Below are positions 25,286-34,973 of a stretch of 64,000 nt of DNA, piece by piece (position 1 is the stretch's first letter; every line of letters starts with the position of its first letter). The stretch is taken from positions 62,001 through 126,000 of the forward strand of contig CAVTJL010000001.1 of NCBI GenBank assembly GCA_963735065.1, written 5' to 3'. The notes under the pieces are model-generated. The model was not told the DNA's origin. It searched no databases and saw only the letters and a list, made by a program, of their open reading frames with translations. The stretch comes from CAVTJL01 sp963735065 (GTDB taxonomy: Bacteria > Pseudomonadota > Alphaproteobacteria > Geminicoccales > Geminicoccaceae). The translations under genes were made by a program, and so were the position numbers.

Positions 25286-26158
25286 TCAGGCTTTGAGCTT
25301 GTAGCCTATCCGCAGCAGGCGCAGCGCAAAGGTCCAAAGTGCCAGGTTCACGAGAGCCAAAGCCAGCACCCCCACCAGCACGTTGCCGTCGGTGTGGCCG
25401 GTGAAGCCGTAGCGGATGCCGTCGATCATGTAGAAGAAGGGGTTGAGGAGCGCCAGGAAGTGGAAGGGCTCGGGCAGCCGGCCGATCGAGTAGAAGGTGC
25501 CCGAGAGGAACGACAAGGGCGTGATGACGAAGTTCGTGACGGCCGCGAGCTGGTCGAACTTCTCGGCCCAAAGCGCCCCCATGATGCCGAGCAGCGCCAG
25601 CATCAGCGAGGCCGTGAGCACGAAATAGGCGATGAGCCAGGGATGCAGCGGCGTCATCGGCACGAAGGGCAGCATGGCGACCCAGACGACGACGCCCACC
25701 AGGATGCCGCGCGTCATCCCGCCCATGGCGATGCCGAAGAGCAGCTCGCCGGCCGAGAGCGGCGGCATCAGATAGTCGACGATGTTGCCCTGCACCTTGG
25801 CGATGGCGAGCGAGGAGCTGGTGTTGGCGAAGGCGTTCTGGACGATGGTCATCATCATCAGGCCGGGGCCCAGGAAGGCCAGATAGGGCACGCCCGCGAC
25901 CTCGTGCGAGGTGCCGCCCAGCGCCAGGGTGAAGATGGCGAGGAAGACGAGCGTCGTGATGACCGGTGCCAGGAGGGTCTGGGTGCCGACCTTGATGAAG
26001 CGGCGCACCTCCTTGAGGTAGAGCGTCCATAGGCCGACCAGGTTGAGGTCCCAGGGCGTGCCGAAGGTGCTGCTGTCGCCGTCGAGCCGCCAGCGCGCCG
26101 CCAAGGCCTCTGTGCGGGCCCCTGCCTCGGCCGACCCGGTTGTCGTGCGGGATGCCAT
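25286..26158 (-). CDS. ABC-2 type transporter permease
   Basis: A 290-residue permease with six membrane segments. The N-terminal 30 residues are a soluble linker, then WTLYLKEVRRFIKVGTQTLL leads into the first helix. The ABC-2 signature is clear in FVITPLSFLSGTFYSIGRLP and LLNPFFYMIDGIRYGFTGH, as in YadH/NodJ-like exporters. No ATPase gene is adjacent, so the partner must be encoded elsewhere. The substrate is unknown. It is followed 72 bases later by argD. Confidence 0.88.
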   Translation of the reverse strand: MASRTTTGSAEAGARTEALAARWRLDGDSSTFGTPWDLNLVGLWTLYLKEVRRFIKVGTQTLLAPVITTLVFLAIFTLALGGTSHEVAGVPYLAFLGPGLMMMTIVQNAFANTSSSLAIAKVQGNIVDYLMPPLSAGELLFGIAMGGMTRGILVGVVVWVAMLPFVPMTPLHPWLIAYFVLTASLMLALLGIMGALWAEKFDQLAAVTNFVITPLSFLSGTFYSIGRLPEPFHFLALLNPFFYMIDGIRYGFTGHTDGNVLVGVLALALVNLALWTFALRLLRIGYKLKA

Positions 26159-26222
26159 GGATGCCTCTCGTTCGTGTCTCGGGCCCTTCGGGCCAGCCGC
26201 CCCGATGCCTCGGCCGCAACGC

Positions 26223-29200
26223 TCAGTAGTCGTGCTTCCACTGCAGGCTGACGCCGCTCTGGCCCGTCTCGGTGACGTTCGTCGAGGCCGAGATGTTGGG
26301 TGTCAGCTCGACCTCGACCGTGGCCTTGCCGCTGTCCGGCGTCATGCCCTTTTGCACCTGCAGATAGACCTTGTTCGAGATGTACTTGCCGGCGCTGACG
26401 CTGGTGTCGTCGCTCGCACCCGAGCCGTCGACGCTCAGCGTGTCCAGCCCGGCGAGGCTCCGCAGCTTGCCCAGCGCGTCGAAGCCGCCGCCCTGCAGCG
26501 TCGCCACGGCACTGGCGAGCTGGACACCCTGCAAGGGCGTGATCGAGGCCGTGTCGCGCCTGAAGAGCAGCTCGGAGATGATCTCGTCCTGAGGCATGGG
26601 AGGCTCGCTCGAGAGCTTGATCGTGGGCTTGGTGGCCGGCCCGGTGATCTGCACCGTGGCCGTGATGTTGGTCGACACCGCCACCGCCTTGATGGCGAGG
26701 TCCGGCACCGGCGGCTGGCCGCCCGTGAAGGTGATCGTGCTGTCGGCGAGGGTGAAGCGCCGGTCGAGCAGGTCGAGGAAGCCGCGCCGCTCGGCGATCG
26801 TGCCCACGATCACAGGTGATGCGGCCGTGCCGGAGATCTTGAGGTTGCCGCCCCACTCCGCATCGAGGCCGCGGCCGCGGATGAAGACCTGCTCCGGCAT
26901 GTCGACCTTGATGTCGAGGGTGATCTTGGTCGGCGCCGAGGGCGGCGGCTTGGGCGGGCTGGGCGCCATGCCGGGCGCGTAGACCTGCTGCGGGTCGAGC
27001 GTCGGCGGTGCGGAGCCCAGCCGGTCGGGGATGCGGAGATCGGCCCGGTCGATCCTGAGCTTGCCGTCGACGCCGAGGGCCTGGAGCGTGCCCGCGAGGC
27101 CCACATTGCCCGAGACGGTGGCCGAGCCGTACTGGTCGTCCAGGAGGCGCGCGCGATTGAGGTCGACGGAGACCGAAAGCTGGCCCAGGCCCAGGCCCTT
27201 GAGCTGGAGCTGGCCCTTGCCGGTGAGCTTGCCCGTGGTCCGGTCCTGGGCGGTGAGCTGCTGGACGACGATCTTGTCGCCCTGCCCCACCACCTGGAGC
27301 GTGATGTTGCGCAGCATGGCACCGCTGATGCTGTCCTCGACGAGCCCCTTGGTGATCGAGAGGTTGCCGTTGACCCGCGGCGCGTCGAGCGATCCGCCGA
27401 GCGTGAGGTCGGTCGAGAGATCGCCTGCGATGCGCTGGCCGTCGAGCTGGGCCAGCGAGGCGAGCTCGGCAAGGTCGGCCTTGCCCGTGAGCCGCGCGTC
27501 GAGCGGCGCATTCTGCGGCAGGTCGAAGGCGAAGGGCTGGAGCGCCAGGCGCAGCGGCAGCGTGGCCGTGACGGTGAAGGGCCCCCGCTTGAGGTTGCGC
27601 AGCGCCAGATTGGCCTTGAGGGTCCGCCCGGCCTCGAGCTGGGCGCGCATGTCGACCGCCAGCGGCTTCAGGCTGCCCTGCGCGAAGCCGCCCGCGGGCT
27701 CGAGCTTGTCGATGTTGAGCTGCAGCGTGGCGTTGGGGGCCGCGGCGTCGCCCGAGACGGTGAGCGTGGCGCTGGCCGTGCCCTGGATGGCGGGCCCGCC
27801 CAGGGCCGCCAGCATGGAGAGCGGCGAGGGTGCGAGCGTGACATCGGCGCGCACGCGCCCGCCGCCGAGGCTGCCCTTGGCCTGGATGGCGGCGTCGCCG
27901 AGCGCGAGGTCGAGCCCGTCGAGGTTGACGGCCCCCTTGTCGAGCACGAGCCTGGCCGGCTGGCGCAGCTTGATGGCCTGGCCCTCGAAGCTGCCCGAGA
28001 GGGCCTGGAGCGTGACGGTCTTGCGGTCGCTCAGGACGCCGGCCTGGACCTTCGTCTGCACGTCGAAGGGCTTGCCATCCTGGGCGCCCTTGGCCGAGGC
28101 CTTGAGCTGGAGATCGGTGATCGGCCCGTTGACGCTGACCGAGGCCTGATCGACCGCCAGGGTCGGCTGGGCGAAGGTGTCGAGCCTGGCGTCGGCCTGC
28201 ACGCTGGGCTTGCCCAGCAGGTCCTTGGCCGACGCATCGAGCACGACGCCGGCGATGGACCCGAAGCTGCCGGCGATCTTTTTCGCGTCCAGATGGACGG
28301 TGGCGTCCTGGCGGCCGTCCGGTGTCGCCAGCGTCGCCTGGAGCTGGACGGCGCCCGAGAGGCCCGCCTGCTGGCTCCAGGGCTCGAGGGCGGCGAGGTC
28401 GTCGACGCTGCCCTTGAGCTCGCCGGTGGCGCCGAGCGAGGCGAGGTCGACCTTCAGGTCGCCGTCGATCTTCGTCTTGGGCCCGGTGAGAGAGAGCCCG
28501 GAGAGCGTGAGCAGCTTGCCGTCGAGGGCGTAGCGGGTGGCGAGCGCGAGGTTGCCCGCCTGCTCGTAGGTGACGAGCTTGACGTCGCCACCGAGCCTGT
28601 CGGTGGGGCCGGCGGCGGTGGCGTCGAGCGTGACCTTGTCGAACTTGCGCCCGGCCGCCTCGAGCTTGTCGAGCGCAGCCGCCAGCGTCACGTCGGGCGA
28701 GGCCAGCGTGCCGGCGAGGGTGACGTCGGCGCCGAGGCTGCCGGCGAGCGGCTGCCCCGCCACCTTGGAGAGCGGCTCGAGGCTCGGCACGGCCACATGC
28801 ACCTTGCCGCCCAGCGCCTGCTCCTTGCCGAGGCCGAGACGCGCATCGCCGGTGACGCGAGCACCCGCCCCCTTGAGGGCGAGATCGTGGACGGTGACAG
28901 CCTCGCCCATGGCGAGGTCGACCTTGCCGGTGAGCGAGGGGTCGCTGCCGGCGAGCTCGGCAGCACCGGCCGGCAGGCCCTCGAGGCCGCTCGTCGTGAG
29001 CTCGAGGTCGGCCGTGACCTGCTTGGCCTGCTGGCCCACCGTGACGTCGGCGCCGAGGGCGACGCTGCCGGCCAGCGGCAGGGCCGGCGCCTGCGGCCCC
29101 AGAGCCTTCATGACGGCCGCCAGGTCCGGCACCTTGGCGTCGAGCCGTGCCTTGCCGGCCAGCGTCTTCTGGTCGATCCGGCCGCTCAGGGCCACGGTCG

Positions 29201-30635
29201 CGTCCTGGCCATCGATCGTCAGGTGATCCAGCGTCACCTCACCCTCCGCCGGCGCCTTGGCGGCGAGATCGAAGGTGAGGTGATCCTCGGGCCGGAGCGG
29301 CTCGCCATTGAGCGTGACGCCGCCCACCGTGCCGTGGCCGCTCACCGTGACGCCGGCATAGCCCTGCTTGAGCGAGGCGAGCGGCAGGGCCTGGAGCGCC
29401 GTCTCGACGCTGCCCACGCCGATCTCGTTGTAGGCGATGCCCTGGCCGTCGAGCCTGAGGTCGAGCTTCGGCTGCATGAGGGCACCCGAGGCGGTGAGCT
29501 CGGCCGTGGCCTTGCCGGCGAGCTTGGCCTTCGCCAGGGCGCCCAGCGCCGCGAGGTCGGGCACGTCCAGCCGGATCGTGCCGCTGACGGTATCGGCGCC
29601 GATGGCGGCCTTCCCCGAGCCGCTGAGCCGGACGCCCTTGGCCTCGAGCGAGAGCTGCTGCAGCGCCACCTCGTCGCCCGAGGTGGGCTGAAGCTGCACG
29701 GCCAGCTCGACATCGTTGCCCAAAAGCGGCTCGAGGTCCTGGGGCAGGATGCCCGGCGCGGTGGTCAGGCTGCCGGTGAGTGCCAGCCGCGGCAGCTCTG
29801 CATAGCCCAGCTCGATGTGGCTCTTGAGCCTGCCCAGGTTCTGCGCGTCGACGTCGAGATCGGCCTTCCAGTCGGTGAGCGGGCCCTTGCCGGTGAGATC
29901 GAGGGCGAGATCGCCCGCCTGGGGCTGATGCGTCAGCTGCGCCAGAAGGCCACCGCTCTCCCGGCCCTTCAAGGCGACGTCCAGCGCCTCGGAGGCGAGA
30001 TCGAGGCCGGCATCGAGGGTCAGCGAGGCGGTCTTCTGGTCGGTGCGCTCGAGATCGAGCCGGGCGTCGAGGCGCTTGCCCGCGTCCTTCGTGGCGGCAC
30101 TGCCGTCGAGCGAGAAGGTGGCGGCCTGGCCCAGGATCGGCGCCCCCAGCTCGAGCGCATGGACGTAGAGATGATCCACGGCGAGGGCAGGCAGGCTCTT
30201 GGGCAGCTCGGGCAGCTGGGGCAGCTCGAAGGGCTCGCTTGGCTGCGGCTCGGGCGCCGGCTGGCTCGGCGGCAGGCGCTCGAGCGCGACCCGGTCGGCG
30301 CCGACCTCGCCCAGGACGATGCGACCCCGGAGAAGATCGGTGAAAGAAAGGGTGACGCGGACGCCCTCGACGTCGAGCCAAGCGCCCTTGGCGTCCGACA
30401 TCCTGAAGCTGCCTAGCTTCATGTCGAAGGGCAGAAAGCCGGCCAGACCCTCGACCTTCACCTGCCGCTCGGGCGTGCTGAGCGTGCTCTCGACAAGGCC
30501 TGCGATCTGGGACTTGGCGAGCCGGGTCTGGGCATAGCCGAACGCGGCGCCGACGATGACGAGCACGGCGCCCACGAGGATCAGGAGGCCGAGGCCGATC
30601 TTCCGCAGCATGCCGGTAAGGTAGGGCTTGCTCAT
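26223..30635 (-). CDS. tamB: Translocation and assembly module protein TamB
   Basis: A very long (about 1470 residues) AsmA-like bridge protein. One N-terminal membrane anchor (KIGLGLLILVGAVLVIVGAA) is followed by a repetitive beta-rich body built of LxLDGxxxxxxxLDLxVPDL-like units that forms a groove across the periplasm. The C-terminal DUF490 domain (LLFRRDTASITPLQGVQLAS to ETGQSGVSLQWKHDY) binds TamA. With TamA it inserts autotransporters and moves phospholipid to the outer membrane. ATG 30635 is preferred to the GTG one codon earlier. It follows tamA by 41 bases. Confidence 0.93.
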   Translation of the reverse strand: MSKPYLTGMLRKIGLGLLILVGAVLVIVGAAFGYAQTRLAKSQIAGLVESTLSTPERQVKVEGLAGFLPFDMKLGSFRMSDAKGAWLDVEGVRVTLSFTDLLRGRIVLGEVGADRVALERLPPSQPAPEPQPSEPFELPQLPELPKSLPALAVDHLYVHALELGAPILGQAATFSLDGSAATKDAGKRLDARLDLERTDQKTASLTLDAGLDLASEALDVALKGRESGGLLAQLTHQPQAGDLALDLTGKGPLTDWKADLDVDAQNLGRLKSHIELGYAELPRLALTGSLTTAPGILPQDLEPLLGNDVELAVQLQPTSGDEVALQQLSLEAKGVRLSGSGKAAIGADTVSGTIRLDVPDLAALGALAKAKLAGKATAELTASGALMQPKLDLRLDGQGIAYNEIGVGSVETALQALPLASLKQGYAGVTVSGHGTVGGVTLNGEPLRPEDHLTFDLAAKAPAEGEVTLDHLTIDGQDATVALSGRIDQKTLAGKARLDAKVPDLAAVMKALGPQAPALPLAGSVALGADVTVGQQAKQVTADLELTTSGLEGLPAGAAELAGSDPSLTGKVDLAMGEAVTVHDLALKGAGARVTGDARLGLGKEQALGGKVHVAVPSLEPLSKVAGQPLAGSLGADVTLAGTLASPDVTLAAALDKLEAAGRKFDKVTLDATAAGPTDRLGGDVKLVTYEQAGNLALATRYALDGKLLTLSGLSLTGPKTKIDGDLKVDLASLGATGELKGSVDDLAALEPWSQQAGLSGAVQLQATLATPDGRQDATVHLDAKKIAGSFGSIAGVVLDASAKDLLGKPSVQADARLDTFAQPTLAVDQASVSVNGPITDLQLKASAKGAQDGKPFDVQTKVQAGVLSDRKTVTLQALSGSFEGQAIKLRQPARLVLDKGAVNLDGLDLALGDAAIQAKGSLGGGRVRADVTLAPSPLSMLAALGGPAIQGTASATLTVSGDAAAPNATLQLNIDKLEPAGGFAQGSLKPLAVDMRAQLEAGRTLKANLALRNLKRGPFTVTATLPLRLALQPFAFDLPQNAPLDARLTGKADLAELASLAQLDGQRIAGDLSTDLTLGGSLDAPRVNGNLSITKGLVEDSISGAMLRNITLQVVGQGDKIVVQQLTAQDRTTGKLTGKGQLQLKGLGLGQLSVSVDLNRARLLDDQYGSATVSGNVGLAGTLQALGVDGKLRIDRADLRIPDRLGSAPPTLDPQQVYAPGMAPSPPKPPPSAPTKITLDIKVDMPEQVFIRGRGLDAEWGGNLKISGTAASPVIVGTIAERRGFLDLLDRRFTLADSTITFTGGQPPVPDLAIKAVAVSTNITATVQITGPATKPTIKLSSEPPMPQDEIISELLFRRDTASITPLQGVQLASAVATLQGGGFDALGKLRSLAGLDTLSVDGSGASDDTSVSAGKYISNKVYLQVQKGMTPDSGKATVEVELTPNISASTNVTETGQSGVSLQWKHDY

Positions 30636-30676
30636 CACCCGGACAACGCCCCGGCCCGTGGGGGCGTTCCTGCCGC

Positions 30677-32588
30677 TCAGAACGCCTGGCCGATGCCGAT
30701 GTAGAGCTGGTAGGGGTCGTCGACCTTCTTGCGGGGGTGGACCGGCACGCCGACGTCGAAGCGCAGCGGGCCGATCGGCGTCAGGTAGCGGATCCCCATG
30801 CCGGTGCCGACCTCGACGGGGTCGGAGAGGTCGGGCAGGGTCGAGGTGTAGACGTTGCCGCTGTCGACGAACGCCACCACCCCCAGGCTCTGGGTCACGC
30901 CGAGACGCAGCTCGCTCGATCCCTCGAGCATCGAGCGGCCACCCAGGGGATCGTTGTCGTTGTTGAGCTCTCCGGCCTTCTGATAGGGGATGCCGCGGAT
31001 CGAGCCGCCGCCGCCCGCATAAAAGCGCGTGATGGCGGGGACATCGCCGCGCGACGCGCCGACGATCGAGCCCGCGCTGCCGCGCAACGCCAAGATCAGC
31101 TGCGGCGACTTCAGGATCGGGATGTAGGCGGTCTGCGTGACGGTGTTCTTGAGGAACTTCGTGCCGGATCCCAGCGTGTCGACATAGGGCGTGGTGGTGA
31201 GGTCGGTCCGCCCGCCGCGGGTGGGATTGAGGAGGTTGTTCGAGTAATCCCAGCTCAGCGTGAGGGGCACGGAGACCAGCCCGTAGATCTGGTTGTCGCT
31301 CGTGTTGTCCTTGATGTCGGCGAAGGTGTAGGCGAGCCCGCCCGAGACGATCAGCTTCTTGATCAGCTCGCGCTGCAGGCCGATGCCGGCCTCGGCCGTC
31401 CTGCTGTCATAGGCGTCGGTGTGCTCGTGGCTGAGCGAGGCGTTGCCGATCAGGGACTGGTTGCGCGACAGGAAGGCCGGCTTGGTGAAGGTGGCGTTGA
31501 GGCTCTGCTCGACCTTCGAGAGGTCGAGCGCGGCGTGCAGCTTCTCGCCCGCGCCGAAGAGGTTGCGGTGCTCCCAGAAGAGCGTGGTGTTCGGCCCAAG
31601 GTCGGTCTCGTAGCCGACGCTGGCGCCGATGGTGCGAGGCTTGCGCTCGACCAGCTTGAAGGTCACGGGCAGCCGGCCGTCGGCGTCGAGCTGCTTGGCC
31701 GTGTCGACCTGCACGGTCGAGAAGAGCTGGGTGTTCACCAGGGACTGACGGTCGCTCGCCAGCTCGTCCGGGTTGTACTTGCTGTCCGGCCTGATCGTGA
31801 CGGAGCGCCGCAGGAACCTGGGATCGACGTTGGGCGCGCCCTCGAAGGTGATCTCGCCATAGCGGGCGACAGGGCCCGGCGTCAGGCGCAGCGTGACGTC
31901 CATTTTCTTGGTGACATGGTTGACGGTCACCTCGCGCTTGCCGAGCTCGGCCAGCGCGTGCCCCGCCTTCTTGGCGTCGTCGAGCAGCTTCTGCTCCGCG
32001 TCCAGGACCGTCTGGGCGTTGGCAGGACCGCCCTTGACGAGGCCCAGCGCCTTGGCCGACGGCGCCTTGAAGCCGCCCGTGTCGCCGGTGAGCTCGATGG
32101 TGATGTCGGCGAGCTTGTAGCGCGGGCCCGGGCACCGCGGTGAAGACGAGCTTGGTCGCCGGGGCGGTGGCGAGGCTGGTGACCGCGCTCAGCGCCTGCT
32201 CGGCCCCGTTCGCGGGCGCCGGCTGCGGCGGCTGGGGGTTCTCGACCTTGTAGCTGACCTCGCCGTTGTAATAGCCCAGCGAGTGGAGCGCGGCCACGAG
32301 CCGCGGCACGTCGTCCGCCCCCCGCCGCTGCAGCAGGAGCAGGCTCGCCGGCGGCCGGCTCTCGAGCTGCTGGCTTTGCGATGCGCTGGAGAGCGCGCTC
32401 GAGATCTCACTGTCGATGTTGCCGGCGAACACCACCTGGTAGGGCAGGATGGGCCCCGGCGCCGGGGCCGGCATGCCGCCCGCGTCGTTGCCCGAGCCGG
32501 CGCCCGGCAGCAGGCTGCAGGCGGGGACCAGCGGGGCCAGGAGGACGAGGAGCGCAAGCCGGCAGGCGGCAGCTGCCCTACCTCTCAT
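30677..32588 (-). CDS. tamA: TamA, Omp85-family outer membrane protein, single frameshift
   Basis: Outer-membrane partner of TamB. It starts at ATG 32588 with a lipoprotein-like signal (LVPAC), then POTRA domains (LVAALHSLGYYNGEVSYKVE). The frame changes near 32125, where a C run in GTGCCCGGGCCCGCG seems one base too long, and continues RYKLADITIELTGDTGGF, then POTRA 3 (VARYGEITFEGAPNVDPRFL) and the 16-strand barrel with the Omp85 signature RFYAGGGGSIRGIPYQKAG and the end LYIGIGQAF. The 1912-base span shows one extra base; otherwise it is complete at about 636 residues. Its ATG overlaps the stop of mscS (ATGA). Confidence 0.85.
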
Positions 32589-34921
32589 TCGCCGACCGCC
32601 CGGGCCTGGGGGCCGCCATCCTGCTCCTTCTCGACCAGGGCGCGCCGCGCCTGCTCGATGAAGACCGGCGGCGCGCTGCCGCTCTTGTCGACACCGAAAT
32701 AGACGGTCTGATGCGGGAACGGGATCTCGATCCCGAGCTCATCGAACCGGACCTTCATGCGCCGATTGAACTCGCGGCCGATACGCCACTGCTCACCCGG
32801 ACGGGTCTTGATACGCGCCTTGATCATCACAGCCGAATCGGCAAAGCGGTCGAGCCCGGCAATGTCAAGGGGCTCGAGGATGAGTCGCCGGTAGGGCCAC
32901 TCCTTACGGAGCTGACCGTCGATCTCGCGCAACACCTGCATGACCTGATCGACATCCTCCCGGTAGGCGACGCCGATATCGAACACCCAGAACGAGAAGT
33001 CCTTCGTCATGTTCGTCACGGTCTCGATCGCGCTGTAGGGGATGGTGTGAACGTTGCCCTCATAGCTCCTCAGCGTGATCGCCCGCATCGACATCGCCTC
33101 AACAACGCCCGCCTTGCCTCCAAGATCCACGACATCGCCGACCCGCACCGTATCGCCCAGGAGAATGAACAGGCCGGTGATGATGTCCTGGACGAGCCTT
33201 TGCGAGCCGAAGCCGACGGCGAGGCCGACGACGCCGGCGCCGGCCAGGAGCGGGGCCGTGTTGATGCCGAGCTCGGTGAGGATGGTGGCCCCGGCGAAGA
33301 GCGTGATCAGCGCCAGCAGCACGTTGCGGGCGATGTTGGCCAGCGTGCGCGACCGATTGCTGAACTTGATGTTGCCGCGCGAGTCCCGCGCCGTCAGGTA
33401 CTCGGTGATGACGCTGTTGACGACCGCCCAGATCAGGAAGGCACCGCCCAGGATGACGGCGATGCGGAAGGCCTTCATGGTCACGGTGTGGCCGCTGTCG
33501 CTGGTCAGCCATCCGGCGATGTTGACACCCCAGGCCTGAAGGATGACCGCGAGGGCCAGCAGCTTGACCAGCAGCCGGAGAACGCTGAAGGGCAGCGGCG
33601 CGCGCGGCGCTCCTGCCGGGTCGCCGCCCATGGCCTCCTCGCTCTCGGCCTCGGGCGGGCCGCCCTGCTCCTCGAGCCGCGTCAGGACGATTCCGATCGC
33701 CTGCGCCGCGAAGAACACGATGACCGTGGCGACCGTGGCGGTCAGCAGGTAGGTGAAGCCGCCGCTGAGCCCGACGGCCCAGACGAGATAATGCACCCAG
33801 ACGAGCAGGATGAGGGTGAGGTAGCCGTAGGTGGCGATCGGCTCCCAGGGGACGAGCTGGCGCAGGAACGAGCTGCCGAGGCCGTCCGCCACCCCGTGCA
33901 GCAGCCGCTCGATCCGCGCCCGCGACTCGATGAGGAAGACCGTCAGCATGATGGCGACGGTGAGGAAGACGATGTGGGAAAGCGCCGTGTGCAGGCCGTC
34001 GGGCAGGCCCAGCCGCTCGGCTCCGCGCAGCAGCGCCCATCCATAGACCGTGGCGGTGATGATCCGGATGATCCAGCGGGCCAGGTGGCGCGCGGCATCG
34101 TCGCCGAGCGGCAGCAGGCGCCCCTGGGTATCGTCCGGCCGCAGGAGGTGCCAGACCAGCGCCGTGAGGAGGCGGCAGAAGATGACGGCGGCCAGCAGGA
34201 TGGCGCCCACCTCCTTGGTGACGGCGAGGAGCGGCTGCAGCCGCAGCACGAGGCTGGCGGCGAGGGCGAATCCGAGGACCGGCATCAGCTCGAGGCCGAG
34301 CCGCAGCAGCGCCACGCCCACACGGCCGGTGGCCCGGCGCGGCGGCAGCCGGGTACGGGCGAGCCAGCGCCGCGTCAGCCGCCGCAGGAGCCACCACACC
34401 AGGGCCCCGGCGCCGAACACCCAGGCGAGACCGAGAAAGACTCTGCCCCAATACCGCCGCAGCCCGTCGCTCTCGGCCTGGGAGCGGACCCAGTAGAGAA
34501 GCGCCGGCGTCTGCATGAAGGTCGAGCCGACATCCTCGGCGGCGCCGACGATGTCCGACAGGCGCTTGTCGATCACGGTCGAGAGCGTCGTCAGCAGATC
34601 CTCGGGCACCGACGCCGCCGCCGCCGCCTGCTGGCCTTGCGTCTTCTGCAGCAGCCGGAGCGAGGCGATCAGCTCGTCCCTGGCCTTGGGATCCTGGAGC
34701 TTCTTCACCAGGGCGTCGATGTCGGCGGCGGTCGGCGCCGTGGCCTGCGAGGCGGCACCGGCGCCGGCCGTGGGCGACGTCAGGGCCGGCTGGCTGCCCG
34801 CCGCCCAGGCCGCCTGGCCCGCCCCGGCGAGCAGGAGGGCGAGGGCAAGCAGAAGGGCCGGCAGTCCGAGGAGCCGTCCGGACGCAACGGGGCGCGGGTC
34901 GCTTGACGACGAGGACGACAT
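32585..34921 (-). CDS. Large MscS-family mechanosensitive channel upstream of tamAB
   Basis: A 778-residue inner-membrane channel. A signal peptide (QAAWA) leads into a periplasmic helical domain (residues about 60-150), around eleven membrane segments, and the MscS core: PLLAGAGVVGLAVGFGSQRL, VQDIITGLFILLGDTVRVGD, GVVEAMSMRAITLRSYEGNV, HTIPYSAIETVTNMTKDFS. The C-terminal domain ends near FPHQTVYFGV. It resembles the YnaI/YbiO-type enlarged MscS proteins and is a distant paralogue of the channel at 19-21 kb. The stop overlaps the tamA ATG, forming an mscS-tamA-tamB unit. Confidence 0.9.
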   Translation of the reverse strand: MSSSSSSDPRPVASGRLLGLPALLLALALLLAGAGQAAWAAGSQPALTSPTAGAGAASQATAPTAADIDALVKKLQDPKARDELIASLRLLQKTQGQQAAAAASVPEDLLTTLSTVIDKRLSDIVGAAEDVGSTFMQTPALLYWVRSQAESDGLRRYWGRVFLGLAWVFGAGALVWWLLRRLTRRWLARTRLPPRRATGRVGVALLRLGLELMPVLGFALAASLVLRLQPLLAVTKEVGAILLAAVIFCRLLTALVWHLLRPDDTQGRLLPLGDDAARHLARWIIRIITATVYGWALLRGAERLGLPDGLHTALSHIVFLTVAIMLTVFLIESRARIERLLHGVADGLGSSFLRQLVPWEPIATYGYLTLILLVWVHYLVWAVGLSGGFTYLLTATVATVIVFFAAQAIGIVLTRLEEQGGPPEAESEEAMGGDPAGAPRAPLPFSVLRLLVKLLALAVILQAWGVNIAGWLTSDSGHTVTMKAFRIAVILGGAFLIWAVVNSVITEYLTARDSRGNIKFSNRSRTLANIARNVLLALITLFAGATILTELGINTAPLLAGAGVVGLAVGFGSQRLVQDIITGLFILLGDTVRVGDVVDLGGKAGVVEAMSMRAITLRSYEGNVHTIPYSAIETVTNMTKDFSFWVFDIGVAYREDVDQVMQVLREIDGQLRKEWPYRRLILEPLDIAGLDRFADSAVMIKARIKTRPGEQWRIGREFNRRMKVRFDELGIEIPFPHQTVYFGVDKSGSAPPVFIEQARRALVEKEQDGGPQARAVGE

Positions 34922-34973
34922 GGAGGCGAGGCTCTAGCTGGGCCGGGGCTCCCTGGGACGAGCGTCCCGGGCG

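Noticed and set aside
22382..26032. A 1216-codon plus-strand open frame across mlaA, hydrolase, argD and the permease
   Set aside because: It is antisense to four well-supported genes and has no domain or start signal. Long antisense frames are common at this GC content.
28293..30416. Long plus-strand frame inside tamB
   Set aside because: Antisense shadow of the repetitive tamB gene, rich in Glu, Arg and Gly with no recognisable motif.
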